From NCBI RefSeq assembly GCF_035222275.1, contig NC_085884.1, forward strand, positions 3,224,001 through 3,288,000: a stretch of DNA of 64,000 bases. The letters are read 5' to 3'. This document shows, in pieces, positions 32,899-44,727 of this stretch. The position numbers and the translations under genes are program-made. The stretch's first letter is position 1; each line of letters opens with the position of its first letter. The stretch comes from Podospora bellae-mahoneyi (taxonomy: Eukaryota > Ascomycota > Sordariomycetes > Sordariales > Podosporaceae). Under the pieces are notes generated by a model that saw only the letters and a program-made list of their open reading frames with translations, ran no database searches and was not told where the DNA came from.

Positions 32899-34663
32899 CT
32901 ACTTCTTCTTCTCCTTGGAGCAAGGAGCACTGCTATGCTCTATCCCCGCACCGCCCTTGTTATCCAACTCATCAAGAGCCTTCTGTATCGCCTCCCCGAC
33001 CTCCTTGTCAACCCGATTAAACATCTCGATCGTCGCCTTCTGTACTTGAGGAAGAGCCTTGCCAACATGGGCCGCAACATTCTTGGCAAAGACCTTGTCT
33101 TCACCGTTGCTCTTAAAGATCTTCCAGAGATCACGAGGCTGCTCAAAGTCTTCGTCTGTCACTTCCGACGAGAACTGAGTGACTTTGCCCACCCACTCAT
33201 CGTGGGCAATATCTGCTGGGCCGAGACGAAGAGAGCGGAAGGAGGATCGGACTGGGACAGTCAGCATCGAGGCTCTGTGTCGAGGGGTCAAGTGAAGGAC
33301 TTACCATAGTCCGGATCACCGTCATAGTTGCCGTCCACACGCATCGGCCCGTCTCTTTGGTACGGCGAATAGACGTACTGGGCGCGGTTGCATGGCAGCT
33401 GTTGGTAGTTGGGACCCACGCGGTATCTGGCTGCATCCGGATAGCTAAACATTCTCGCTTGCAGCATGGGATCGGCACTGGGGCCGATGCCAGGAACCAT
33501 CGTGCTGGGACTGAAGGCTGCCTGCTCAATGTCCTGGAAATGGTTGTCGGGGTTGCGGTTGAGGGTCAGCCTACCAATGGGTCTCAGCGGGTAGTCCTTC
33601 TGTGGCCAGATGCGGGTGATGTCAAAGACATTCCAGCGGTAAGTTTCCGCCTCCTTTGGATCCATGATCTGGAAGTACATCGTCCAGGAGGGGTAGTCCC
33701 CCTTCTCAATGGCATTGTACAGGTCCTTGATATGGTAGTCAGGCTCTTCTCCCGCCAACTTGACAGCTTCATCAGACTCAAGGTTCTGGATCCCAGCGTC
33801 AGGCTTGAAATGGATCTTGACATATTTGAAAGTGCTGTCTTCTGGCTTGCCGAACTTGAAGGTGTGGTTCCCGAAACCGTTGATGTTGCGCAGAGACTTG
33901 GGGATACCGCGCCCTCCGAAGAGCTGCATGAGGCAATGGACACCTTCCTGGTTGTTGTTGTGAAAGTCCCAGAACATGGTCGAGTCAGGGACGTTGGTTT
34001 GGGGATGTCGTTTGTGGGAGCGGTTTAGACTCGGGAATTTGACGGGATCTCGGATGAAAAAGACTGGAAGATCGTTGCCGACGAAATCCCAATTGCCTTC
34101 TTCGGTAAACATCTTGAGGGCGAACCCGCGGATGTCTCGGGTGGTGTCTGAAGACCCCTTCTCTCCGGCTACTGTCGACAGGCGGGCGAGGACCTTGGTC
34201 TTCTTGCCCACCTTGCTCAGGAAAGCAGCGGATGTAAAGTCTGATACATCGTGAGTGCACTCGAATTCACCCCATGCTCCTGCGGCTTTGGCGTGTACGA
34301 CTCTGTGCAAATGACAGTTAGTGCCTGCCCATGGGTGAGCGCGAGGTCGGCCCTACCTCTCAGGAATCCTCTCCCGAGGAAAGTGGGCGAGGGTCTCTAT
34401 GAGCTGGGTGTCTGATAAAAGTGATAGCTGCCCTCCCTTGGGCTTTTCACCACGTAGAACAGTTGCCGCGGTTGGGTCATGGACAGGCCGGCCTGGGCAG
34501 TGCTCAGTCAGCTGCGTGTCACAACACAGAGTGCTTACTCGGAAGAGGTGATAGAAGATGGGTAGGTACCTTCGGCCAATGTAACGATGGGGGCGTCGTC
34601 CTTGCACTGCCATCAGCATGGACCTGCTTGCCTCCATCATGGTGTCTGACTTACTGGAGTCAT
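32899..34663 (-). CDS. Monofunctional heme catalase, small-subunit type, 510 aa
   Basis: Five minus-strand exons: 34663-34655 (9 nt, MTP), 34606-34570, 34492-34357, 34302-33305 and 33251-32899. It breaks down hydrogen peroxide to water and oxygen. The catalytic His is H64 in RIPERVVHAKAAGAWGEFE. The distal Asn lies in GNDLPVFFIRD. RHPQTNVPDSTMFWDF is a catalase hallmark, and the proximal heme Tyr lies in RMFSYPDAARYRVGPNYQQLP. The length and absence of a flavodoxin-like C-terminal domain mark it as a small-subunit clade enzyme. There is no signal peptide, and the end, CSKEKKK, is not a canonical PTS1 peroxisome signal, so it is likely cytosolic. The 9-nt and 37-nt exons were needed to build the usual N-terminus (APIVTLAEGRPVHDP), which supports the model. 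Confidence 0.9.
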
Positions 34664-35207
34664 CTTGAAGCTGTCAACCTCTTTCCTGCCGTTCCAATAA
34701 TAGTGGTACAAAAGGATTGTTTGGAGTAGCAGCTATTGCAGCCACAACTTAATCATTAACACTCGATTGATATACCATCTCGCACACATCCACGCATCAT
34801 CAACATATCATCAACATCGGTGGATAATCTGGTGTCATTGACGTCACCGCTCTGAAATACTCGCAGATCGTACCACCCATTACTACTCTACGATCATTGA
34901 AATTAATCCGATAACAAGTTATTTGTCTGGTGAATCCGGCTCTCGAAAGGTTGTTCGTGGAAATAATGGTAATAATGGTGTGTAAATGCATGACGTGCCA
35001 ATGACAGCATTACCAAAATGTGCTGCTGTAACCGTCCTGCACAACAATCACTCAGCCACCTGCAGAACCGTGTAAAACACAGCAATCGTGATTATCGGAG
35101 AAACAAGCCGCTCAATACTACAAAACCGGCATTCACCCCCTTCTTTTCCTAAATACCTTGGCAAAAGCTTGTTCCAACCCACACGTCCGGCCACGCAGAC
35201 CATCCCC
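34664..35207. promoter_or_regulatory. Divergent promoter between catalase and sulfite oxidase-type genes
   Basis: The two genes are transcribed away from each other from this 544-base gap. No coding frame or specific operator is recognised. Confidence 0.45.
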
Positions 35208-36877
35208 ATGGCCCCCGCAGAACCCAACGCACTGCCTTTCAGGCCAAAGGGGGAGACACCTCACTTTGCTGAGGAGAAGGAGGGTTGGAAGGGATATGTC
35301 GAATGGGAGGAATTCCCCGAGAAGAAGAAGCAAGCTCAGGAAGTCCTAAAGAGATATGATTTTCCCGAAGTGAGTTCTCGCAGCTGACCGCGGTCACCCC
35401 AACACACACTCACCATTCACATTAGCCCCCCGAGTTCCAACTCATCCCCCTCCCAACCACCAACCCCGTCCTCACGGGCGAACGCTGGAAGCAGTACCAC
35501 TCCGCCTTGGGCCTATCCCACATCTTCCACCACAGCTGGGAAACCGTCCTCCAAGAAAAGTCTCCAGACATGACCCACATTCTGCAGTTCCCCTACAACG
35601 GCGAAGCCCCCGGCGACCGCCTCATCAAAACAGAACTCACAAACAACAAAGACCACTTTGTCCGCAACCACGGCGGCATCCCTGACATCGATCCCGCTAA
35701 ATGGACTCTTGACATTGGCGGTTTGGTTAAGAACCCGAAGAAACTCACTTTGGCGCAGCTTCAGGATGAGAAGACTTTTCCTAGGCAATCTAATATTGTC
35801 ACGCTTCAATGCAGCGGTACTCGTCGGATAGAGCAGATACATGAGTACCCTGGCGATGGCGACGAACTGATCAACGCGCCGTGGGGGGAGGGCGCTATCT
35901 CTACTGCGAGATGGACGGGGGTTTCGCTTAAGAGGGTTATCAAGTATTGTGGTGGTCTTGTTGATGATAAGGGGGCGGATAATATCGAGTTTTATGGTGC
36001 GGACACGTACTTTAAGAAGGGGGGGGTGCACAATTATGTTGTTAGTGTGCCGTGGAGGAAGGTCAAGGCGCATGAGGTGCTGCTGGCGTGGGATATGAAC
36101 GGGGAGCAGCTGCCGAAAATTCATGGGTTCCCGGTGAGGGTGGTGGTGTTTGGGTATATTGGGGCGAGGAGCGTCAAGTGGTTGTATAAAATCAGGGCCA
36201 TCCACCGGCCGAGCATGGCGCCGGTGCAGCGTAAGGAGTATTTGTATTATACGCCGCAGATTGGGAAGCAGAATGCGACGTACAGTAATGGGTTTTCCAT
36301 TCAGGATATGCCGGTTAGCTCGGCGATTATTACGCCGAAAAATATGGATCAGATTGTGCATGAGGGGAGGGTTAGGCTGGCGGGGTGGGCTTACTCTGGG
36401 GGAGGGCACTGGCCGGTGAGGGTGGAAGTTAGTGGAGATGGGGGGAGTATTTGGTATGAGGTCCCGACGGAGAATATGTCTACCAAGTACTTTTACGCCT
36501 GGAGGACATGGTGGGTTGATTTGCCGGTTGATGCGGAGGGGTGGTTGGAGATGTGCGTGAGGTGCTGGGATAATGCGATGAATACGCAGCCTACTTTTGT
36601 TAGGAGTGCTTGGTAAGTAAAACCCGATTATGGTGGAGGGGTTGGTACTGACTGATAGATCAGGAACTGGGACTTGCACGTCACTTCCTCTGCTCATCGC
36701 GTCAAAATCTACAGTATCAACAAGTCGAGGCCGAACACTGCTGCGAGGCTCAAGCAGTTGGAGGAGAACAATACCCCCATCGTGCCGATCACGAGACCGA
36801 TTCAATTTGATTTGGAGACTGATGAGGAGTATGCGAAGGCCATGGAGTCAAGGGCTTGGAGGGATCCGTTGGAGTAG
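35208..36877 (+). CDS. Sulfite oxidase-type molybdenum oxidoreductase, 520 aa
   Basis: Exons are 35208-35369, 35426-36612 and 36664-36877. The middle is an oxidoreductase molybdopterin-binding domain: GGIPDIDPAKWTLDIGG, the molybdenum-ligand Cys in VTLQCSGTRR, GVSLKRVIKYCGG and HGFPVRVVVFGYIGARSVKW. It is followed by a Mo-co dimerisation domain from about residue 300 (VRLAGWAYSGGGHWPVRVEV, ending NWDLHVTSSAHRVKIYSINK). No cytochrome b5 or FAD domain is present, so it is a stand-alone sulfite oxidase-like enzyme, not a nitrate reductase. Sulfite oxidation to sulfate is the family role and the best guess. An in-frame non-ATG extension upstream to 35088 is unlikely. Its divergent neighbour is a catalase, which fits with removing the peroxide that plant-type sulfite oxidases make, but that link is inference. 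Confidence 0.85.
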
Positions 36878-37238
36878 ATGCCTGGGGATTTTGCCCATCA
36901 GGTTGTTCTAGGTGGGTCAGGGGGTTCGGGGGTACTCAGTGGTAATGTGCCAAGACTTTCTAACTTCTGTGCTGCACAAATGTTGAGTCTGGTCCAGATT
37001 ACCGGCGCTTCATCTTTGCGATTTCATGTACCCCTATTTCGTTCTTTCTTGTGGCAGTTGATGTTCTTCGATGATGTATATGCCTGTCTAGTAAACGAGA
37101 AACGTTGTCCAGCTCGTGTAGCTCTGAAGAACACGCAAATGACATCAAAGAAATTTGCCGAGTGTAGCTCACAGCAGGTCACAACAATCCACGATACGCA
37201 CAAACAGCAACGCGTTTGATGATCCTATCTTTACTCAT
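36878..37238. other. Intergenic, no gene recognised
   Basis: 3' flanks of two converging genes. I see nothing else. Confidence 0.4.
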
Positions 37239-39675
37239 CTAACGCACCTCCGCTGCTGCAATGACCTCCAATTTCTCAACCGCATCCTGAAAACTCTCTA
37301 CCGACTCCTCATCACTCTCCGAGTCCTCCTCCTTCCTCCAAAAACCATCCTCCCACGTATTCGACCTCGAACCCAAGCAAGAAAAGAATCCAGCCTCCAT
37401 CAAATCCTCCTCACCCCTCCTCATATCCAGTGCCGCATTGATGACACTCAAAAGTTCATCAAATGCCCACACCAGCTCCTCCGTAACATCCTCTCTTTGA
37501 CGTAGAATAGCCTTGAAGTTGCCGAGTGTATACTCCTTGTCATGGTTTGGCCGAAAGTGACTCGCGTTCGCCAGAATATCCATCGTTCCCACGTCACCGT
37601 ACAACGCCGCAATTTTGATGAGATTCGGCCCTTTGAGACGAGGCCAGACGCTGTATTCTGACCATCGATCGAGAAAGAGACGTAAGACGTTGTGGCTGTT
37701 GTATGTAATTGCCGTCGTGAGAGGTGTCTACCCTGTGATGGCCGTGGTGTTCAAGTTAGCACCGTACTCCAAAAGGAGCATGGCAAAACTGGCGTTGTCA
37801 TTCCTTGTCGCATGAATAGTGGCGTCTTTCCTTCCACCGTACGGGTGTTGACATCAGCACCGAAATCCAGCAATCTCTTAAGCAGAGTAGCGTCCTTGCT
37901 GTTCCGCGAGGCGACGCTAAGCGGACTGCCTTTCTGGACACCTTTCGGGGGAAGAGGGTCCGGATCTGCCCCTGCCTCAAGGAGAAGTTTGACGCATGCA
38001 GTATGACCCTGAGCTGCTGCATTGGACAATGGTCCAGAGATCTGGACATCCATGATGTTGGGGTCGGCACCAAAGCTGAGCAGTGTGGCCACTGTCTGGA
38101 CATCACCCTTGGCCGCAGCCCACGCCAGCGGAGTGCGTCCCATGGAGTCCTGTACATTCGTATCCCCAGGGTTCCGAATAAGCTCCTCTTCTAGGATCTG
38201 AAGCGAGAGCCCCAAGACAATCTTGTGAATTTGCGTAAACTTGGACGCCTCGATGAAGTCGTCGAGAAAATAACTTCCCCGTGTGATTGTCCTGATAGCT
38301 TCTGTTGCCGCCTCAGATAGCCCACCTTCCAGCAGAAAATGACACGCCTTGAGTCTTGGACTATTGTCAAATTCGGATATCGGTCGGTAATCGGCGTCTG
38401 CGCCAGCGTGAACAAGAAACTTGACGGTTTCGTACTGCTTTGCATACAAGGCCCATCTCAGCAGAGTGTAGCCGCGGCTTGTGCTGACATCTCGTGGGGA
38501 AGCAAGTCCATTATTGAAGAGATACTGCAACCCCCGTGTGTTACCCTTTTGAGCAAAATCAACGGCCTGAGAAGAGTCGGGTATTCTTCTGAGAGAATCG
38601 AGATACAGTGATGGTCCTCCGTTGAGGGTTGTCACGATTTGGAGTCTGATGATGGTGGACCACAGTGACATGGGAAACCAGTATTCCATGCTGACTTGCC
38701 TGGCACGAGCACCGCGGCATTCTTCGCTGTCGCACTTTGAACTGCGAAGTGGTAGTCCAGAATACCCAAGAAACAATCTTCCCAACAAATTGTGTAGAAT
38801 TGCTGGCGTTTGCAGAACGCTGCTGAGTGTGGCAACAGCATCGGCAGCCGGTGTTGCATGTTGCAATGAAAGGTCGAACACGAACACCGATGGTGTCTTC
38901 GGAGCATACTGTCGCTGTTTTCTTTTCCAATTTCGAGATTGTCTGTCGTTTTGTAGTTCTCGCGAGGCCCTGGTATGTTGAACCAATCTGCGAAAACTGT
39001 CGCTCATGAAGCAGTTCTGTCTGCGCCCTGATGAGCGCCTCAACACGGGCAACACGCTCGTCAATGCCTGCCATTGAGCTCATAAACGCTTTGCTCATAG
39101 CAAGATGCTCTTGTGTCGATTGAATGGAGGATCTGGTGGTGAGTGATGATATTTCTTGTATATCAAGTCGAATCTTAACCATGTCTTGTCTGTGTCAGGA
39201 GATGCAAATCAGTGTTGCCCTAGAATAGATGGATCCAATAATCATACGAGTTGGAGGCTCCAAGAAGAATGTTCAAACTAGACTTGACTGTTCGAATGTC
39301 TTCTTGCAGGGTTTGAAGACGGCCCTACTCTTTGAGCCATATGCCGGCTTTGAGAACGGGGATCTTGTATTCCGACGATGCCGCGGTGAGCCGCTCAACG
39401 ATGGATGCGAGTTGGTTTAGTTTGAGTCGTGCCTGAATCAATAAATGAGGAATGGAGCGTATGGTCTGCTGTGAGCCCAGAAGATTGGACCGCTCCTTCA
39501 GGAGTGCGGCGACCTGTGAAAGAACGACCTCGAGATCGGCCACCTCGTTCCCTATGGCATGGATGCGCCCCGGGAGGCATTTGCAAAGTGAGCGCAATTC
39601 AGAGATGGCTGAGCAGGTAGAGGCTGCAAGGCTAGCCACCGTGATGATACTGGCAGCGAGGGATAAGGGGTCCAT
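37239..39675 (-). pseudogene. Decayed AZL/Helo-like N-terminal domain plus ankyrin repeat gene
   Basis: The start MDPLSLAASIITVASLAAS at 39675 and the helices after it match the fungal N-terminal domain of STAND and azaphilone-cluster-L-type proteins. An intron near 39130-39210 would join LLGAS to MVKIRLDIQEI. A Cys-rich stretch (CNTGCRCCCHTQQ) and LLGRLFLGYSGLPL follow, then ankyrin units such as GRTPLAWAAAKGDVQTVATLL and GHTACVKLLLEAGADPD. It ends in an acidic C-terminal exon at 37604-37239. At least two frame changes (near 38830 and 37815) and two in-frame TAG stops (after GIWLKE and in NTTAITG*TPL) break it. The first fits CAG to TAG and the second TGG to TAG. Without these the protein would be about 800 residues. 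A broken copy in this strain is the simplest reading. Confidence 0.7.
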
Positions 39676-40124
39676 GACTATTGGCTGTGTGGTGTCGAAG
39701 GATCCGTGGTGATGGAATCGAACAGGAGACTGTGTCAAATGTCCTATCGGGTGCTCATGGAGTGAAAATGGCAAGTGATGACAGCCGGCTTGTGAGTTTT
39801 GCTACATGTCGACGATGAATTCAAATGCAATGAGCAGGTGTCAAACGTTGCGGGGTTGCGAACGTGGGCAGGAGACGGGCTACCTGAATGCCACATTTCT
39901 GTCGGGATAGCAAATATCCATTGGGCCAGGCTGCTGCTGCTGCGAAGGCTATGCAAGAGGGTCACCGTTCAGCTGAAAAGACAGTGAAACTAACTCAAAG
40001 ATGGAGACACCACACGTGACCTGTTTCGGGTGTTCCAATGAGAGATTTCGGGTTGCCCGTCGACATGAGCAACGGTCCGGCCCGATCACAAAGCACCACT
40101 TCCATCCCCATTACCACCGTCAAG
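39676..40124. promoter_or_regulatory. Divergent promoter between the AZL-ankyrin pseudogene and the GDE1-like gene
   Basis: 449 bases with no supported gene. The flanking genes point away from each other. Confidence 0.4.
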
Positions 40125-42616
40125 ATGAGGTTTGGGCAGAATTATCACCGGAATTTTGTTCCGGAATGGAGTGAGCACTATGTCGACTGCAACTTGCTCA
40201 AGAAACATGCCAAACTGGGCAACATCGCAGGTAAGTACCACAGCATGCCCCTTTAACAGCGTAGTATTAACAGTCCGCAGACATCTATGAGTACTTGGAC
40301 AATGCCGTTCCTGCTCTAGAAGCCTTCTACCAACACGAAATCAACACCGACAGCTTCCAGCAAGAAGATTTGGATAAACTGCAGTGGTTTGGAAGAGTCA
40401 ACGTGGACGCTATCGAAAGAATCATCACAAAGCTCAAGCGAAATGGTCACGCTGGCAGTCCAGATCCCAGCAGATTTGCCTTCTGGAAAAACTCACGGCA
40501 AATGAAATTTTACAATCAGCAAAATGGGAATGGGCTCCAGGATGGAATTCTCCCCAACAAGCCGAGAACAGCGAACCCTCTCCAGGTGGCGATCAGGTAT
40601 CAAGATGACGAACGGGTTCTTGCTCTGGTACAAGACTCAAAAAACCTGCGCTATCTATCTGCCCGTGGGGAAAACGCCCTCCATGTTACCGCTCAGCTTG
40701 GTCGGCTCGATTACACAAATCTTCTTCTCAAAGCTTTGGCCAAAAGTGGTCTCGACCATGACATTCCCGACATATCAAGAGGTTGGACACCGCTCTTCTT
40801 TGCCGCCGTGGACGGCCACTTAGATATCGTACAACTACTGCTCGAAGCGGGGTCGAATCAGCACCAAAAGGATCATTTCGGGTGGACTGCCAAAGAGTAC
40901 GCTGTTTTCAAAGGGCACCTCGCCGTGGCTGGTCTCTTTGAAACCACCGATACCGATGGGTTGACTGGTGGACCTGAACAGAGTCCAATTGGACCCTCCG
41001 TTTACGCTCCTGAGCACTGCAGAGAGGGTGAGCAGATCATTATTGCCACGCTGGGGAGTTCAAGGAAAGACAGGGTAGTGACGGAAGTTGATTTGAGCTA
41101 CTGCTCCTCGGTATACGCCCCCGGAACAAACCAAGACGTTGCTTCTTTCTACCTAACTATATCAGCCGCGGGAAACAAGTCCCAACTCCGACGGAAAGTG
41201 CAGCTTCCCATCCTGGACGATCAAATCAACGACCCCTTTATCTTTACAATTTCTTCAGACGTCGCAGCACAGTTGATATTCCACGTTTACCGCGCCACCC
41301 CTGAGGGAAATGTCTTGCTTGGAAGCGGGACCGCTCTTCTAGAGGGGAATTCCCATCAATTTGGAACAGGACGACAGAGTCTCATCCGCGAGCAGACTGT
41401 TCCCATCTTGGACAAAGAGACGATGAGTGTGGCCGGAACAGTCACATTCACCTTCCTCATTGCCAAACCATATATCCATGATCTTCAGGGGCCACAAGGA
41501 TTTTCTACACCAGAAGAATGGAAAACAGCGCTCACGCCAGTGTCTTCGCCACCTTTGCTCATTGGACATCGAGGCACCGGCCAAAACCTCATCGCCAACA
41601 AACACCTCCAAATAGGAGAAAACACCGTCGGCTCCTTCCTCTCAGCAGCCACTCTCGGCGCCTCCTTTGTCGAATTCGACGTCCAAGTCACCCGGGATCT
41701 GCAGGCAGTCTGCTTCCACGACTTTTCCCTCAGCGAGTCCGGCACCGATGTCCCCGTTCACGATCTCACGCTGGATCAGTTTTTACATGCGAGCAAAATC
41801 CAATCTCCGCACGGAAATCCCCTTTCCATGCTTGGGAAGCCTTGTTCCCATGATGAAGGCAACAATGCCAGACCACGATCTCGCTCACTGGGGGAACAGT
41901 TCGAGGCAGGGGCGATCCAGATCCGGGACAGGATGAAGCACACGGTTGATTTCAAGCTCAAAGGTTTCAAGCCAAACACCAGGGGGGAATTCATCCAGGA
42001 TTCATTTGCTACTCTCAAGGACATCCTGACGCAACTGCCGGAGGAGATAGGGTTGGATATCGAGATCAAATACCCTCGTTTACACGAAGCGGTCGATGCT
42101 GGTGTGACTCCGGTGGCTATCGAGTTGAACACCTTTGTTGATGTTGCTCTTGATACGATACGGCAGCACAACAAGAAGGGTTCCAAGAGGAAGATCGTGC
42201 TTTCTTCGTTCACACCAGAGATATGCATTCTTCTGTCTCTGAAACAAAAGGCTTACCCGGTGTTTTTTATTACGAATGCTGGGAAGATTCCCATGACGGA
42301 CATGGAGGTTAGAGCGGCTAGTGTTCAAGTGGCTGTGAGGTTTGCCAGACGGTGGAATTTGACTGGGATAGTCTTTGCGTGTGAGGCGTTGCTGTTGAGC
42401 CCGAGGTTGGTGGGGTATGTGAAGAAGAAGGGAGGGCTGGTGTGTGCTACCTATGGGGAGCTGAATAACCAAGCGGAGGTGGTGAGGGTGAGTAACCATC
42501 GAGTAATCATAGGGCTGAGCTAACAAACTTTACAGAAACAGGTAGCGGCGGGGGTGGATATCATTGTTGCGGACCGGGTCCGCTTGGTAGCTGATACCTT
42601 GGCGGTGCTGAATTAG
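40125..42616 (+). CDS. SPX-ankyrin-GDPD protein, GDE1-like glycerophosphodiesterase, 797 aa
   Basis: Exons are 40125-40230, 40281-42487 and 42536-42616. The start MRFGQNYHRNFVPEWSEHYV is a classic SPX N-terminus (inositol polyphosphate and phosphate sensing). Ankyrin repeats follow at about 150-260 (GENALHVTAQLGRLDYTNLL, GWTPLFFAAVDGHLDIVQLL). A GDPD catalytic domain starts near 462: LLIGHRGTGQN (His-Arg-Gly), VEFDVQVTRD, CFHDFSL and LDIEIKYPRL carry the usual acid and His residues. GDE1 proteins hydrolyse glycerophosphocholine to glycerol-3-phosphate and choline in phosphate supply. At 797 residues it is clearly shorter than yeast Gde1 (over 1,200), with a compact SPX and fewer ankyrins, so it may be a paralogue rather than the main enzyme. 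The last exon completes ADRVRLVADTLAVLN. Confidence 0.88.
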
Positions 42617-44224
42617 GGAGGTTGATGGGGGTTAGGTGCAGGATGTTATCTGTTGGTGCTGGCAGCTTTGGGCTGCGGTGGAAGTGAAACATGTCACAAG
42701 TGCCTTGGATCTGCAGGATGCAGCATAAGTGACGTGCCCGGCTCCATCTCATTGGTTTTAGCTTAGGAAGCTGATGCCGAGTACCTCGCGGATGGTGGGA
42801 GATCGCCATATCAGATCTATCAGATAGGCAGTGCCAGCCCACGGATGGACGAGTGACCACCCTTATCTGCCGCGAGGTACTCTCTAGTTATAGGCTGGAT
42901 GATTATGAGAAGCAGGTACAAAGCACGCGAAGTGACACTGCATTAGCGACAATGGCACGTGGCGGTTGTAAGGTGTGTGGTGGTGGTGGTTGAGAGTATA
43001 AAGATATCAAACTCCTCTCTTGGTTTGTTGTCGAACTACGGAAGGTTTTCACTGCCACACAACACACGACCCCAATCCTTTGTCTTACCCTGATCCATAT
43101 TATTCATCCTCACATCAAACATCCCTAAATTGTCTACTTAGGTACTTGACTTACCTACCATATTCTTTCCTCTTCCCCCACCTGCTTAACGGCGTGCCTT
43201 GCCCCAGGCTTCCACACTTCGTTTGCCGTCATCATGACAGTGGAATTTCGTTCCTCGTATTCAAAACGTCAAACAATCATGATTGTTGTTCACCTCCTAC
43301 TGGGCTGACATCAAGACATCAAAAGCATGGAAGGTCGTTTCCTTCATCGTCACCACCTCCAACCTCTCATTGATATCCACACCAATCCGACCAACCAGAC
43401 AGCCCAAAACATGTCGATGATTGCTGTCAAGCCATCCTCCTTCCTATCCCAGCCAAGACCGGAGCAAGTGCCGCGACTCCAACCTTGATTATCTAGAGGA
43501 TCATCATCACATGGCAGGCCCCCGCCCCCCCCTCGTCCCTGTCCGAACCGTTGAAGCGGGCGTCGATCATACAGATGGAGATGGAGATAAGTTGGCATGA
43601 CCAGTGCTTGTTATCCCAGGATTCCCAGAACAGGCAAAGATGTCGCCATCAATGACTGACAGTGGGCAGCAATAGCTTGAAGCCAGTATGGATTCTCTGA
43701 CACATCGTAACCACCTTGCTCCCCACTTCTTTCCCAATTGAGTCTGACACTAGGCGCGCAGAAGCAAGTCATTGGATTCGGTGATTCGGTAACGGCTTTT
43801 TGTCGTGCTGTTGTGTACTGGGTGATCCACCGCTATCCGATTCATTTGTTTGTCCTTTTTAGGAGATGTTTTGAGCCTTTAAACATATCGACATGTTTGG
43901 TGGTCAAAACCTTTCAAACAACAGTTAAGGTGTTTTTGCCAAGAGGCTTGGTATTTTCTAAATCGGACGGAGACTTGCGAGCCAACGGCGGGCGCCGCCG
44001 CCCCTTCTTAGCCGGCTCTTGCAGGTCAGCGCCGGCAGCTTTGTTTGCCTCAAACCCGTTCTTGGGGAAGAGACAGCGTCCCACGCTGTGATGGGGGGTG
44101 TTGAAGGCATGGCAGTGGGGTTGCCTCGGGTGTTTACCCCACTATCCGTTGCAGCTGAGGCTAGCGTTATCGGGGGGAGCTTGGACACCCTTTGGAAGAA
44201 CGCCTCTGACGGTGTTATCAGACG
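42617..44224. other. Intergenic, no gene recognised
   Basis: 1.6 kb. Short overlapping frames on both strands lack motifs, good starts or splice logic. C/T-rich sequence near 43100-43250 looks leader-like, but no gene follows it. Confidence 0.4.
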
Positions 44225-44727
44225 CTAAAACTTAATCTCTGGCCAATCAACGGCCGGGAATTTACCTGTTTCATCGTGAACTTCACTCTCAACACCCACG
44301 CTCAACACTTCAACGGCATCCTCGTTCACCATTCCAATCACAATTGCTTTCGTGCTCGCCGGCTCCAATGTTCCCTCTACCCCGGTAATTCCGCTGTCAG
44401 TTTTCTAGTCTTGCGGCTGCTTTTCGTGGAGTTCCCGACTAGATACCGATCGATATCAAGGAGCACGTACTGAAGGACGCGTTTAGTGGCAGATATACCA
44501 CGATTAACAGACCCCCACGCTGGGGTCATCAGCGGCTTGCGGTCTTGGTCCATAGGACCCCTATTATCCGTCCAGCCGTCGACGACACCGAGGTCAATCA
44601 GATATCGCTTCACCAGCTCGTTGGCCCAAGCTCCCTCGTGGTGGTGCGCCTCAGATGTCAAACCACATCATTAACCTCGCCGTCTCACGTGGCGGTTGTC
44701 CAAAATTGGACACGACTTGCATGACAT
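44225..44727 (-). CDS. Unidentified small protein, about 128 aa, tentative
   Basis: Minus-strand exons 44727-44689, 44649-44471 and 44393-44225 splice in matching phase. The 77-nt intron has a GTACGT donor and AACTGAC before its CAG. The first intron (39 nt) is unusually short. The two larger exons read like globular protein: GAWANELVKRYLIDLGVVDG, TPAWGSVNRGISATKRVL, TLEPASTKAIVIGMVNEDAV and ETGKFPAVDWPEIKF. I do not recognise the family. It could be the 3' end of a longer or decayed gene whose 5' part is lost. No signal peptide or membrane helix is visible. Confidence 0.35.

Noticed and set aside
35513-36805. 430-codon minus-strand open frame
   Set aside because: Antisense to the sulfite oxidase gene; Arg/His/Pro-rich with no motif.
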